From Sediminicola sp. YIK13 (GTDB taxonomy: Bacteria; Bacteroidota; Bacteroidia; Flavobacteriales; Flavobacteriaceae): DNA of 64,000 bases. The stretch is from positions 2,522,501 through 2,586,500 of the forward strand of contig NZ_CP010535.1 in NCBI RefSeq assembly GCF_001430825.1, in the 5' to 3' direction. Position numbers and translations under genes: made by a program. The notes below the pieces were generated by a model, which worked only from the letters and a program-made list of their open reading frames with translations, did not search any database and was not told the DNA's origin. Shown piece by piece: positions 46,710 through 55,990 of this stretch (position 1 is its first letter; each line of letters starts with the position of its first letter).

Positions 46710-47072
46710 TCACATAGCTCCAATTACAAATGGAACTTTAGAGTTTTCTGAATAATCTCTTGAAAAACCAGAATTTTTAGCTTTTAAAATAACTCTCGAA
46801 CTTGTTGCGGTTCCTTTAAAGCCATCGTTACAATCCACTTCCAAACTCAGGTTTTTAATTTTCCCGTTTTCTGTAAATTCAGTTTTTGAAAAGTCAATAG
46901 TTATGTTCTTTTTAGCTTTAAATTCAGATGCAATATTCGATAACTCAGTTTCTGTTGTATTTTCAGTAATAATTAAAAATACTTTTTCAGAATCAGTTGA
47001 ATATTTTGTTTCTGATTCCTTTGAACAGCTTATTATCGAAATCCCAATTAATACTAAAATTATTTTTTTCAT
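46710..47072 (-). CDS. Small lipoprotein with BlaR1-associated-type domain
   Basis: A 120-residue lipoprotein; the lipobox ends at C16 (ISIISC). The body follows the pattern VFLIITENTTETELSNIA, then ITIDFSKTEFTENGKI, then LSLEVDCNDGFKG. I recognise this layout (strand, helix starting T-x-x-EL, strand, N-G-x-I turn, strand, Gly) from the periplasmic tails of Bacteroidota BlaR1/M56 peptidases and small lipoproteins. Function unknown. It is alone, with 164 empty bases before the alcohol dehydrogenase and AT-rich DNA upstream. Base composition is notably AT-richer than its neighbours. Confidence 0.65.
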   Translation of the reverse strand: MKKIILVLIGISIISCSKESETKYSTDSEKVFLIITENTTETELSNIASEFKAKKNITIDFSKTEFTENGKIKNLSLEVDCNDGFKGTATSSRVILKAKNSGFSRDYSENSKVPFVIGAM

Positions 47073-47478
47073 TAGTTATTGTTTTTTCTATTCGTATTAG
47101 TCTTTTCTTTTCGTTATAGTTTTTCAAATTACCTACAATGCCTGAATAATGTGAACTGTATTACCCACCTATCCATTTACATTGGATGACAATATAGAAA
47201 ATAATACGACAGTTCGCTTCCCGAAAAGCATAAAAGAAAGCTACATTATTAAGTTGAAAAAATAACCCCATCAAATAGTGAGAGAAATACAAGAAACTGC
47301 CTATTTGAGACCAATAAGCATCAAAAAGCCTCTTTACACTGTATTCCAGGTATTGATAAATAGAAATTGATTACCTAGAAGCATTAATAAAAACGAACAA
47401 CTATGTCAAGTTGCTCATAGTAAAAGAGAAATTACCTACCCTACTTTGCAAATCCCAAACCCAGAAGGCGTTAGCGCT
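47073..47478. other. AT-rich intergenic region, nothing recognised
   Basis: About 400 bases between two minus-strand genes. I see no open frame with coding character, no strong hairpin and no promoter match beyond chance. Confidence 0.6.
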
Positions 47479-48369
47479 CTAGCCGTTGGCCAAGGACATT
47501 AGGTATTTCTTGGGCGTGGTGCCATACTTTTTCTTAAAGGCAGCGATAAAGTGGCTGGCAGTACTGTACCCTACTTTGAGACCCACTTCATTGACATTGT
47601 GCATGCCAGATTCGAGCATCTTGCGGGAGTACTCCATTTTATAATCGAACAAGAAGCTATAGACGCTGTCCCCATAGATCTGCTTGAAGCCTTCCTTTAA
47701 TTTTTTAAGGCTGAGTCCTATTTCTTCCGAGAGTTCTGCAAGGGATGGGGGTTCTGCCATCCGGGTGATAATTATTTCCTTGGCCTTGCGAATCCGTTTT
47801 ATATTGTCCTCATCCACTAAAAACGGACACTGCTCCACGTCCGCATCCTCACTTCGGTTAAAGTATAGAGCAATAAGCTCGTAGATCTTTCCTTTGATAT
47901 ACAACTCCTTTATGGAAGGGTGCAAATGGTAATTCATGACCTGGCTGAGGATAACGGCAATCGCAGGCGTAACGCCTTCCTGGGTGTAGTATTTTTTATC
48001 CTTGTTCTCCGCACTCAGGAAGGGGATATAATTGGCCTCTTTGGAAAAAAGGGAATGGAATTTCCGAATGGTCATCACCACAGACACCAACCAGGAATTA
48101 GGGTTGAGCTCCAGGTTCAAAGGCAGGTCCATCTGAGTATTGTACAACAACAGGGAGTTTTCCTCGGATACGTCCAGGGCATAGCGCCCATCATTGAAAA
48201 TGAATTTGGCACCCCCCTTTAAACAGAAATGAAACTGAATAAAAGAGCTATCAATCTGTCGGGTCACCTTTTGAATATGAGGGGCATCATTCTGAATTTT
48301 AAGCACATAAAACCCATCTTCAATAAAAACCTCCTCGAAAGAACCTTCAGCGATATTTTTTGTTTCCAT
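47479..48369 (-). CDS. AraC family transcriptional regulator
   Basis: A 296-residue regulator. The C-terminal two HTH motifs occupy about 190-293 (PSLAELSEEIGLSLKKLKEGFK and NVNEVGLKVGYSTASHFIAAFKKKYG), the AraC/XylS pattern. The N-terminal 180 residues look cupin-like (FQFHFCLKGGAKFIFNDG) and should bind an effector. It is divergent from the hem operon across a 204-bp region, and such placement suggests it controls hem genes in response to iron, heme or a porphyrin. This is inference. An inverted repeat at 48395-48413 in its own leader suggests autoregulation. Confidence 0.92.
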   Translation of the reverse strand: METKNIAEGSFEEVFIEDGFYVLKIQNDAPHIQKVTRQIDSSFIQFHFCLKGGAKFIFNDGRYALDVSEENSLLLYNTQMDLPLNLELNPNSWLVSVVMTIRKFHSLFSKEANYIPFLSAENKDKKYYTQEGVTPAIAVILSQVMNYHLHPSIKELYIKGKIYELIALYFNRSEDADVEQCPFLVDEDNIKRIRKAKEIIITRMAEPPSLAELSEEIGLSLKKLKEGFKQIYGDSVYSFLFDYKMEYSRKMLESGMHNVNEVGLKVGYSTASHFIAAFKKKYGTTPKKYLMSLANG

Positions 48370-48394
48370 AAACCTTTTTCTATGTGAGCAATCT

Positions 48395-48413
48395 ATTTAG
48401 AAACGTTCTAAAT
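48395..48413 (-). promoter_or_regulatory. 8-3-8 inverted repeat in the araC leader
   Basis: ATTTAGAA-ACG-TTCTAAAT is a perfect inverted repeat 26 bases before the araC start and downstream of its -7 element, so a bound protein would block araC transcription. The form resembles Fur/PerR-like boxes but the three-base spacer is unusual. Confidence 0.5.
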
Positions 48414-48442
48414 TATTTTTTATAGAATCCCCCTAACCCTAA

Positions 48443-48450
48443 CAAAAATA
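48443..48450 (-). promoter_or_regulatory. -7 element for araC
   Basis: The minus strand reads TATTTTTG, matching TAnnTTTG, about 74 bases before the araC start. Confidence 0.4.
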
Positions 48451-48545
48451 GTACATATGGGTGAATTTGGCCTAAAAATGACGTTAAAAAACTTGAATCG
48501 TTACTTATTGTTCCTACAGCGTTACTTTTATAGGTTTTATGAATT

Positions 48546-48553
48546 TATTTTTG
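48546..48553 (+). promoter_or_regulatory. -7 element for the hem operon
   Basis: TATTTTTG matches TAnnTTTG, 20 bases before the hemA start. It faces away from the araC element. No exact TTG at -33. Confidence 0.45.
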
Positions 48554-48573
48554 TGGTCGATTGAAAGGATTGT

Positions 48574-49830
48574 ATGAAGAATTACCATATTTCCAAACAT
48601 AACTCTTTTTATACCATAGGCCTGAACTACAAAAAGGCGGACGCCGAGGTACGTGGGAAGTTTAGTTTGGAAGAGGAAGCCATGGAAAATTTATTGAGGC
48701 AGGCCAAGGACCAGGACATTGATGGTCTTTTGGTGACGTCTACGTGTAACCGTACGGAACTACACGGTTTTGCCCAGCACCCTTTTCAATTGATCAAATT
48801 ACTTTGCGATAATACCAATGGCACCGTGGAAGAGTTCCAAGAGGTTGCCTATGTATATAAGAACAATGATGCTATCAGCCATTTGTTCCGAGTGGGCACA
48901 GGCTTGGATAGTCAGATCTTGGGCGATTTTGAGATTATCAGTCAATTAAAACAAAGCTTTAACCGCTCCAAGCGTCTCGAGATTGCAAATCCGTTTTTGG
49001 AACGTTTGTGCAATTCGGTCATTCAGGCCAGCAAGCGTATCAAAAACGAAACAGAGATTTCTTCAGGCGCCACCTCTGTTGCCTTTGCTTCGGTACAGTA
49101 TATCATGAACAATGTGGCCAATGTTTCAGAAAAGAACATTTTACTTTTCGGAACGGGCAAAATTGGACGTAATACCTGTGAAAACTTAATAAAACACACA
49201 AAAAATACCCACATAACCCTTATCAACCGCACCAAGAACAAGGCCGAAAAAATTGCCGGTAAGTTCAATTTGTTGGTAAAGGATTATGGGGATCTACAAA
49301 CAGAGATCCGCAATACAGATGTATTGGTCGTAGCCACGGGGGCACAATCACCTACCATTTCCAAGGAATTGATCTACACCAAAAAACCGTTGTTGATCTT
49401 GGACCTTTCCATTCCCAAGAATGTTTCTGACGATGTTGCTGCCCTGGACAATGTTACCGTAGTTCATTTGGATGACCTATCCCAAATGACGGATAAAACC
49501 TTGGAACGAAGAAAGCAGTTTATCCCACAGGCAGAAAACATTATTGATGAAACAAAGGATGATTTCATCAAATGGTTGGAGACCAGAAAATTTGCTCCGG
49601 TCATCAAGGCCTTGAAAAAGAAATTAAAAACAATGAAGGAGGAAGAACTGGATTTCCAGAGCAAAAAACTCTCCGATTATAATTCTATTCAGGCCGAGAT
49701 CATATCTGACCGAATCATTCAAAAAATCACCACCCGTTTTGCCAACCACCTAAAAGGGGATGATACCGATGCCGATATCAGCCTGGATCTGATCCAAAAG
49801 GTCTTTCAATTAGAAATAGAGTCCAAATGA
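48574..49830 (+). CDS. hemA: Glutamyl-tRNA reductase
   Basis: A 418-residue NADPH-dependent enzyme that reduces glutamyl-tRNA to glutamate-1-semialdehyde, the first committed step of the C5 heme pathway. The catalytic cysteine is C58 in LLVTSTCNRTE. A dimerisation helix follows the NADPH domain (LFGTGKIGRNTCENL) and ends near the C terminus. It opens the hem operon and overlaps hemC by four bases (ATGA). hemL, its partner, is not in the window. Confidence 0.97.
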   Translation: MKNYHISKHNSFYTIGLNYKKADAEVRGKFSLEEEAMENLLRQAKDQDIDGLLVTSTCNRTELHGFAQHPFQLIKLLCDNTNGTVEEFQEVAYVYKNNDAISHLFRVGTGLDSQILGDFEIISQLKQSFNRSKRLEIANPFLERLCNSVIQASKRIKNETEISSGATSVAFASVQYIMNNVANVSEKNILLFGTGKIGRNTCENLIKHTKNTHITLINRTKNKAEKIAGKFNLLVKDYGDLQTEIRNTDVLVVATGAQSPTISKELIYTKKPLLILDLSIPKNVSDDVAALDNVTVVHLDDLSQMTDKTLERRKQFIPQAENIIDETKDDFIKWLETRKFAPVIKALKKKLKTMKEEELDFQSKKLSDYNSIQAEIISDRIIQKITTRFANHLKGDDTDADISLDLIQKVFQLEIESK

Positions 49831-50741
49831 GTAAAGTAATACGCATTGGAACGCGCGATAGTGAATTGGCACTATGGCAGGCAAATACTGTTAAGGACAA
49901 ACTTACCGCTTTAGGGTATGAATCTGTACTCCTACCCGTAAAATCGCAGGGCGATATCCTTTTGGACATACCCTTATATGAATTGGGAATCACCGGCATT
50001 TTTACGAAGACATTGGATATTGCCATGATCAATGGCACTATAGATATTGCGGTTCACTCCATGAAGGATGTGCCTACCGCCCTCCCAAAGGGCATGGTAC
50101 AGGCAGCAGTTTTGGAACGCGCCAGAACCGAGGATATTTTGGTGCACAAGGGGCTCGACTTTTTAGAGACCACAGGAACAATTGCCACAGGAAGCTTAAG
50201 GCGTAAAGCGCAATGGCTCAATAAATACCCATCCCATAACGTAGTTGATCTCAGGGGCAATGTGAACACCCGTTTACAAAAGCTAACGAACAGTTCCTGG
50301 AACGGCGCTATTTTTGCCGCGGCAGGACTGGAGCGCATCAACCTGTTACCAGAACATTTTTTCAAATTGGATTGGATGGTCCCAGCCCCGGCACAAGGAG
50401 CCATGGTAGTGGCTTCCATGGAAAAAGATTCCTATTGCAGGGAGGCATTGGACAAACTTAACCACACCCAAACAGAAATCTGCACCACTGTTGAAAGGGA
50501 GTTTTTAAAAACACTCGAAGGCGGCTGTACGGCACCAATTGGAGCCTTGGCGACCATAAAGGAAGATGTTCTAGACTTTAAAGGGGTCCTGTTTTCTTTG
50601 GATGGGTCTCAAAAATTAGAAATAGAAAAAAGTATTCCCCTTGCACAGGTAGCTGATTTTGGAAAAAGCTGTGCCCAGGATATATTGCAAAATGGGGGAT
50701 CCCAACTGATGGCTACCATAAAGAAAGAGATGACTAACTAA
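49827..50741 (+). CDS. hemC: Hydroxymethylbilane synthase (porphobilinogen deaminase)
   Basis: A 304-residue enzyme joining four porphobilinogen units into hydroxymethylbilane. The dipyrromethane cofactor is held by C234 (EGGCTAPIGA), the catalytic aspartate is D81 (HSMKDVP) and the arginine-rich TGSLRRKAQW segment is present. The start overlaps hemA by four bases. Ends 38 bases before hemD. Confidence 0.97.
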   Translation: MSKVIRIGTRDSELALWQANTVKDKLTALGYESVLLPVKSQGDILLDIPLYELGITGIFTKTLDIAMINGTIDIAVHSMKDVPTALPKGMVQAAVLERARTEDILVHKGLDFLETTGTIATGSLRRKAQWLNKYPSHNVVDLRGNVNTRLQKLTNSSWNGAIFAAAGLERINLLPEHFFKLDWMVPAPAQGAMVVASMEKDSYCREALDKLNHTQTEICTTVEREFLKTLEGGCTAPIGALATIKEDVLDFKGVLFSLDGSQKLEIEKSIPLAQVADFGKSCAQDILQNGGSQLMATIKKEMTN

Positions 50742-50779
50742 CTGTTTCCTTCTCAAGGAAGCTGCAAGTTGAACGTACT

Positions 50780-51466
50780 ATGAAGACAATACTTTCCACA
50801 AAAATCCTGTCCCTTGCACAAAAGGAACGTCTGCTGAACGCTGGGATTGCCGTGGTCTCGTATGATGCCATTAACATAGAGTTCGCTGATTTCTCCATGG
50901 ACACCAGTTTCCAAAATCTTATTTTCACCAGTCAGAATGCGGTTATACCCTTTCTACAAAACATCAGCAGGGAGAAAAATGTGGATATCTCGCTTTTGAA
51001 GTGCTATTGTGTGGGTGAAAAAACAGCAGCTCTTTTGGAAGAAAATGGGCTAAACGTGGTTGAAATAGCCAATTATGGCGTAGAATTGGCTGAAAAACTG
51101 ATCAAAACGCACAAAAACGAATCTTTTTTATTTTTCTGTGGCAATCTAAGGCGAGATGAGCTGCCAGATCGCTTGCGTGAGAACAATATCCCTTGTAAAG
51201 AGATCACGGCCTATGCCACCAGACTGAACCCCAAAAAATTCGACCGTCATTTTGATGGGGTATTATTTTTTAGTCCGTCTGGCGTAGAAAGTTACCTGAC
51301 GGCAAATACCATAGGAAACAGTACAGCTTTTTGCATCGGCACCACAACGGCAGCAGCGGTAGAAGCAATGACAGATAAAATAGTCATAGCAAATAAACCA
51401 ACCATAGAAAACGTGTTGGTACAAGTAATAAAAACATTTAATAATAGGCCCTTGGAGAGCGCTTAG
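50780..51466 (+). CDS. hemD: Uroporphyrinogen-III synthase
   Basis: A 228-residue protein of the poorly conserved HemD family; two alpha/beta halves with a late [11 protein letters not shown] and [12 protein letters not shown], which are the family anchor points. It closes hydroxymethylbilane with inversion of ring D. The sequence itself is weakly diagnostic, but the place between hemC and hemE makes the assignment firm. 17 bases precede hemE. Confidence 0.92.
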   Translation: MKTILSTKILSLAQKERLLNAGIAVVSYDAINIEFADFSMDTSFQNLIFTSQNAVIPFLQNISREKNVDISLLKCYCVGEKTAALLEENGLNVVEIANYGVELAEKLIKTHKNESFLFFCGNLRRDELPDRLRENNIPCKEITAYATRLNPKKFDRHFDGVLFFSPSGVESYLTANTIGNSTAFCIGTTTAAAVEAMTDKIVIANKPTIENVLVQVIKTFNNRPLESA

Positions 51467-51483
51467 GGTTACAACATTTATAT

Positions 51484-52512
51484 ATGAGCATAAAAAACGA
51501 CTTATTCTTAAGAGCTTTAAAAGGAGAAACAGTAGAAAGGCCTCCGGTTTGGATGATGCGCCAAGCAGGACGCTACTTGCCAGAATTTATGGCCCTGAAA
51601 GATAAATATGATTTCTTCACTCGTTGTGAAACTCCAGAATTGGCCTCTGAAATTACGGTTCAGCCCATACGCAGGTATGGTATGGATGCCGCTATTCTCT
51701 TTTCGGATATTTTGGTGATTCCTCAAGCCATGAATATTGATGTGGAAATGAAGCCCAATTTTGGACCTTATTTGCCAAATCCCATTCGCTCCCAAAAAGA
51801 TTTGGATCGCGTGATCGTTCCAGACATCCAAGATTCTTTGGGTTATGTCATGGAAGCCATTAAAATGACCAAAGAAAAACTGAACGATGATATTCCATTG
51901 ATCGGTTTTGCGGGATCTCCATGGACCATACTTTGTTATTGCGTACAGGGACAAGGGAGCAAAAATTTTGACAAAGCCAAAGAGCTTTGTTTCACCCAGC
52001 CGGTTGTTGCCCATGCCCTTTTGCAAAAAATAACAGATACCACCATTGCCTATTTAAAGGCAAAAGTGGCTGCAGGAGTTAATGCGGTACAGGTATTCGA
52101 TTCTTGGGGAGGTATGTTGTCACCAACCGACTACCAGGAATTTTCTTGGCAATACATACAGCAGATCATTGATGCCCTAAAGGATGAAATTCCGGTCATC
52201 GCCTTTGGAAAAGGTTGTTGGTTCGCTTTAAAGGAAATGTCCACTTCTGGTGCATCGGCCTTAGGGGTAGACTGGACCTGTTCCCCTCAAAACGCACGCT
52301 ATTTGAGTGGTGGAAAAATTACCCTTCAAGGTAATTTTGACCCATCCAGATTATTTTCACCCCCAGCGGAAATTAAAAAGATGGTAACGCAAATGATCAA
52401 TGAGTTCGGGAAGGATAGATATATTGCCAACCTGGGCCATGGAATATTACCGAACATTCCTTTGGAAAATGCCAAGGCCTTTGTAGATGCCGTAAAGGAA
52501 TATAAGGTGTAA
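51484..52512 (+). CDS. hemE: Uroporphyrinogen decarboxylase
   Basis: A 342-residue TIM-barrel enzyme that decarboxylates uroporphyrinogen III to coproporphyrinogen III. The N-terminal signature [16 protein letters not shown], the aspartate in [10 protein letters not shown] and the late GNFDPSRLF and NLGHGILP are all typical and place the expected catalytic aspartate. Cytoplasmic. The next gene, for a DUF6973 protein, follows 26 bases later. Confidence 0.97.
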   Translation: MSIKNDLFLRALKGETVERPPVWMMRQAGRYLPEFMALKDKYDFFTRCETPELASEITVQPIRRYGMDAAILFSDILVIPQAMNIDVEMKPNFGPYLPNPIRSQKDLDRVIVPDIQDSLGYVMEAIKMTKEKLNDDIPLIGFAGSPWTILCYCVQGQGSKNFDKAKELCFTQPVVAHALLQKITDTTIAYLKAKVAAGVNAVQVFDSWGGMLSPTDYQEFSWQYIQQIIDALKDEIPVIAFGKGCWFALKEMSTSGASALGVDWTCSPQNARYLSGGKITLQGNFDPSRLFSPPAEIKKMVTQMINEFGKDRYIANLGHGILPNIPLENAKAFVDAVKEYKV

Positions 52513-52538
52513 TGAATATATAGGGGATCTTAAAACTT

Positions 52539-53000
52539 GTGAAACCCAGAGATGTTTGGAGCCTTTTCAAACTACTTCTTAGTTTCCCATTGTTTGCCTA
52601 CCCCACCCTTAAAGCCACGTTTAAGTGTATACGTCTCTCCAACAAATATTTCGGGAAGAGACACCATACCAATAACGCGGCAAATGCTTTTAGACATGCA
52701 CTTTGGAACTATTTAATAGTTGTAGAATGTAAGAAATGGACCAGGGAAGAACATAAAGCCATTCAATGGGCGGAATTGATCACCGACTGGCATGAGGAAT
52801 TTTCGCCGAACAAGGATCTGGCCAGGGCCATGGACCTTCACAATAACCAAGTGGGCAGAAATATGTTTAAAGTCCACGGTGATACATCAACTGAAAAAGG
52901 AATTGACTTGTTAAAGGAGCTGGTTCCACAATCAAGAAAGATAAACGACGTAGAGGATTTGAGAAATTATACCGATCGTCTTGTTCATTTAAAAAATTAA
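52539..53000 (+). CDS. DUF6973-type protein inside the hem operon
   Basis: A 153-residue protein starting with GTG (VKPRDVWSLF). Conserved-looking blocks are NNAANAFRHALWNY, ELITDWHEEF and MDLHNNQVGRNMF, with three His/Asp-rich motifs that could form a metal or catalytic site; I recognise this pattern as DUF6973, though from memory. A hydrophobic segment at about 10-25 may bind the membrane. It sits between hemE and hemF, 3 bases before hemF, so it is likely translated with them. The function is unknown; the context suggests a heme-related accessory role. Confidence 0.7.
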   Translation: MKPRDVWSLFKLLLSFPLFAYPTLKATFKCIRLSNKYFGKRHHTNNAANAFRHALWNYLIVVECKKWTREEHKAIQWAELITDWHEEFSPNKDLARAMDLHNNQVGRNMFKVHGDTSTEKGIDLLKELVPQSRKINDVEDLRNYTDRLVHLKN

Positions 53001-53003
53001 ATA

Positions 53004-53906
53004 ATGAAGGATAAATTTTACGCCTATATACTTCAGCTCCAGGACACCATCACTTCAAAACTGGCAGCAGTAGATGGTCTGGCGTCTTTTAAGGAGGATA
53101 TCTGGGAGCGTCCCGAAGGCGGTGGCGGTCGTACCCGCGTAATAGAAAACGGCAATGTTTTTGAAAAAGGCGGGGTTAATATCTCAGGGGTGCACGGAGA
53201 ACTTCCAAAAAGTATGCAGGACTATTTTGGTGTTAAAGACGCCAATTTTTTTGCCTGTGGCCTGAGTTTGGTGCTTCACCCCAAGAATCCGATGGTCCCC
53301 ACAGTTCACGCCAATTGGCGGTATTTTGAAATGTACGACCAGGATGGGAATATCGTTGACCAATGGTTTGGAGGAGGGCAGGACCTTACCCCCTATTATT
53401 TGTTTGATGAGGATGCTGCACATTTCCATGACATATGCAAAAGGGCCTGTGATGTCCACAACCCCAACTTCCACGACACCTATAAGAAAAAGTGCGATGA
53501 CTATTTCTGGAATGCGCACAGAGGTGAGGCCAGAGGGGTAGGCGGACTCTTTTTTGATTATTGCAAGACCACAGCCGACATGAATATGGAAGACTGGTAC
53601 AACTTTGTTACAGAGGTGGGAAATAGCTTTTTGGAGGCTTATGTGCCGATTGTCACAAAAAGAAAAGACCTTCCATTTACCAAAGAACAAAGAGATTGGC
53701 AAGAGATACGTCGCGGTCGCTATGTAGAATTCAATTTGGTACATGACAAGGGCACCTTATTTGGTCTAAAAACCAATGGTCGCATCGAAAGTATATTGAT
53801 GAGCCTTCCGCCACATGTGCAATGGGTGTATGACCACCACCCAGAAAAAGGTAGTGAAGAAGAACGTTTACTAGAAGTTTTAAAATCACCCAAAAATTGG
53901 GTCTAA
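53004..53906 (+). CDS. hemF: Oxygen-dependent coproporphyrinogen III oxidase
   Basis: A 300-residue enzyme oxidatively decarboxylating two propionates to give protoporphyrinogen IX using O2. Family segments are present: RTRVIENGNVFEKGGVN, PTVHANWRYFEM with a key histidine, GGGQDLTPYYLFDEDA, and RRGRYVEFNLVHDKGTLFGL. Use of the aerobic enzyme fits an aerobic lifestyle; no hemN is seen. The gene starts 3 bases after the DUF6973 stop. Confidence 0.97.
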   Translation: MKDKFYAYILQLQDTITSKLAAVDGLASFKEDIWERPEGGGGRTRVIENGNVFEKGGVNISGVHGELPKSMQDYFGVKDANFFACGLSLVLHPKNPMVPTVHANWRYFEMYDQDGNIVDQWFGGGQDLTPYYLFDEDAAHFHDICKRACDVHNPNFHDTYKKKCDDYFWNAHRGEARGVGGLFFDYCKTTADMNMEDWYNFVTEVGNSFLEAYVPIVTKRKDLPFTKEQRDWQEIRRGRYVEFNLVHDKGTLFGLKTNGRIESILMSLPPHVQWVYDHHPEKGSEEERLLEVLKSPKNWV

Positions 53907-53918
53907 TCACTGCGATAT

Positions 53919-54305
53919 ATGTACTGTCCTTGTGGAAACGATAAAAAATATACCGATTGTTGTGAAATATCACATCAAAACATTTCAGATGCAGTAACGG
54001 CAGAACAATTGATGCGATCCAGATATACCGCCTTTGTATTGGCCAATGGGGATTACCTGATGGATAGCCATCATTCCTCCACAAGACCTATAAAAGAAAA
54101 GAAGGCCATAGTAAACTGGGCAAAATCCGTGAACTGGATAAGGCTGGAAATAGTGGAGACCACACAAGGTTCCCGAAAAGATAGTTCAGGGACAGTAACC
54201 TTCAATGCCTATTTTTACAAAGACGGTAAAGTAGAGGTCCTACATGAAAAATCTGCCTTCGAACGGGAAAATGGCCATTGGATGTATGTTGGCCTGGCGG
54301 AATAA
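53919..54305 (+). CDS. YchJ family protein with SEC-C metal-binding motif
   Basis: A 128-residue protein. The N terminus CPCGNDKKYTDCC is a SEC-C zinc motif (C-x-C-x8-C-C). The rest (LMRSRYTAFVLANGDYLMDSHH) is the YchJ domain of the NTF2-like class. The function of YchJ proteins is unknown, and a role in the heme pathway is not established. It is cotranscribed with hemF (12 bases) and lies upstream of hemB, with 92 bases between. Confidence 0.85.
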   Translation: MYCPCGNDKKYTDCCEISHQNISDAVTAEQLMRSRYTAFVLANGDYLMDSHHSSTRPIKEKKAIVNWAKSVNWIRLEIVETTQGSRKDSSGTVTFNAYFYKDGKVEVLHEKSAFERENGHWMYVGLAE

Positions 54306-54397
54306 AAATAGAAACTATATTAATCGACATTAAAGAAAAGGACCATTGTAAGCATTTAACGTTGCCTTATCTTTGCTGTTATAAAATAACATTAACT

Positions 54398-55372
54398 ATG
54401 TACCCTTTAAGACGCAACAGAAGACTACGAACCAACGAATCCATTCGTACTTTGGTCCGTGAAACCATCATAACCCCTAGTGATTTTCTAGTTCCCCTTT
54501 TTGTAGTTGAAGGCAAAGGTGTAAAAGAAGAGATTCCTTCTATGCCCAATTACTTCAGGTTAAGTTTGGACCACCTGGAAAAAGAAGTTCAACAACTATG
54601 GAGCATGGGCTTGGGCGCGGTATTGCTCTTTGTTAAGGTACCAGACAATTTAAAGGACAATAAGGGCACAGAGGCCCTAAATCCAGATGGCTTGATGCAA
54701 CGGGCCATAAAGACCATTAAAAACGCCTGTCCGGACATGCTAGTGATGACCGATGTTGCTCTGGATCCCTATTCTTCCTATGGGCACGATGGGATCGTTG
54801 AAAATGGACAGATCATCAATGATGAAACAGCTGAAGTCTTGGCCGAAATGAGCATATCCCATGCCTTTGCAGGGGCAGATTTTGTTGCTCCCAGTGATAT
54901 GATGGATGGTAGAATCTTGACCATACGCGAAGCCTTGGAAGAAGAGGGTCTGGTAAATACGGGCATCATGAGTTATAGTGCCAAATATGCCAGTGCTTTT
55001 TATGGACCATTTAGGGATGCTTTGGATTCTGCCCCTGGTTTTGGCGATAAGAAAACATACCAGATGGATTCCGCTAACCGATTTGAAGCTATTAAGGAAA
55101 CTGAAATGGATATTGACGAAGGCGCGGATATTGTCATGATAAAACCAGGATTGTGTTATTTGGATATTGTTCGGGAAATAAAAAATGCCGTTGATGTCCC
55201 GGTAGCTGTGTACCAGGTATCCGGAGAATATGCCATGGTAAAGGCAGCTGCCGAAAAAGGTTGGCTGGACCATGATGCCGTGATGATGGAACAACTTTTG
55301 GCCATAAAAAGGGCAGGTGCCAACATTATTGCAAGTTATTTTGCAAAAGACGCCGTTAAATTAATGGGATAA
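54398..55372 (+). CDS. hemB: Delta-aminolevulinic acid dehydratase, non-zinc-cysteine type
   Basis: A 324-residue enzyme condensing two ALA to porphobilinogen. Schiff-base lysines are K196 (MSYSAKYASAFYG) and K249 (VMIKPGLCY). In place of the zinc-binding cysteine cluster of animal and E. coli enzymes, the site reads DVALDPYSSYGHDG, as in magnesium-type enzymes such as that of Pseudomonas. The start is taken at the ATG 54398; an in-frame ATG at 54278 overlaps the upstream gene and adds 40 residues without family character. A terminator follows at 55400. Confidence 0.97.
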   Translation: MYPLRRNRRLRTNESIRTLVRETIITPSDFLVPLFVVEGKGVKEEIPSMPNYFRLSLDHLEKEVQQLWSMGLGAVLLFVKVPDNLKDNKGTEALNPDGLMQRAIKTIKNACPDMLVMTDVALDPYSSYGHDGIVENGQIINDETAEVLAEMSISHAFAGADFVAPSDMMDGRILTIREALEEEGLVNTGIMSYSAKYASAFYGPFRDALDSAPGFGDKKTYQMDSANRFEAIKETEMDIDEGADIVMIKPGLCYLDIVREIKNAVDVPVAVYQVSGEYAMVKAAAEKGWLDHDAVMMEQLLAIKRAGANIIASYFAKDAVKLMG

Positions 55373-55399
55373 GGCCTATAGCCTTCCCTAAGCGCATAT

Positions 55400-55437
55400 A
55401 AATGCCTTTACATTAATCATGTGAAGGCATTTTTTTT
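55400..55437 (+). terminator. Rho-independent terminator of the hem operon
   Basis: AAATGCCTTTACAT pairs with ATGTGAAGGCATTT around a short loop, followed by seven T residues. It ends 43 bases before the next start codon. Confidence 0.85.
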
Positions 55438-55480
55438 GAGTAAATTACAACCTCATAATAAACACTACACTACAATTAAA

Positions 55481-55990
55481 ATGAAAATTATCAGTTTTAT
55501 ACTCTTGAGTCTTTTTTTAAATCAAGCCTACTCCCAGGACCTTACGATCCCTACTTTTCTGGAAAAGTGGGAGAACTCCAAAACCTATCTTTTAGAGGTC
55601 GCACAGGCAATGCCCCTTGAACAATACGACTACAAACCTACCAGCAGGGAAATGACCTTTGTAGAGCAGTTAAAACATATACAACAGAATATGGAATGGC
55701 TTGGAAGCACCTACTTCAATTTCATAAAACCAGATGGTACAACGGAGGAAAGTAAGGACTTAAAATCCCAGACCATCTTAGAACTCTCCAATGCCTTTGA
55801 TCTTGTTGGCCAGGCCATAAAAAACGCAACACCTGAAGACCTAAAAACAAAGGTGGACTTTTTTGCCGGCGAAAAAACAAAGTTTCAAATATTGAACTTA
55901 TTGCAGGACCATGTGACCCATCACAGAGGTCAACTAATTGTTTATCTTAACCTCAACAACATTGAACCCCCAAAATATACTGGGTGGTAA
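55481..55990 (+). CDS. Exported DinB family protein
   Basis: A 169-residue protein. Starting at the ATG 55481 gives a clean signal peptide MKIISFILLSLFLNQAYSQ. DinB-type histidines are in EQLKHIQQN and the terminal HVTHHRGQ motif, so the metal triad appears intact. An in-frame ATG 60 bases upstream would overlap the hem terminator and is rejected. Exported DinB proteins are common in Bacteroidota and of unknown function. Followed by an AT-rich gap. Confidence 0.85.
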   Translation: MKIISFILLSLFLNQAYSQDLTIPTFLEKWENSKTYLLEVAQAMPLEQYDYKPTSREMTFVEQLKHIQQNMEWLGSTYFNFIKPDGTTEESKDLKSQTILELSNAFDLVGQAIKNATPEDLKTKVDFFAGEKTKFQILNLLQDHVTHHRGQLIVYLNLNNIEPPKYTGW

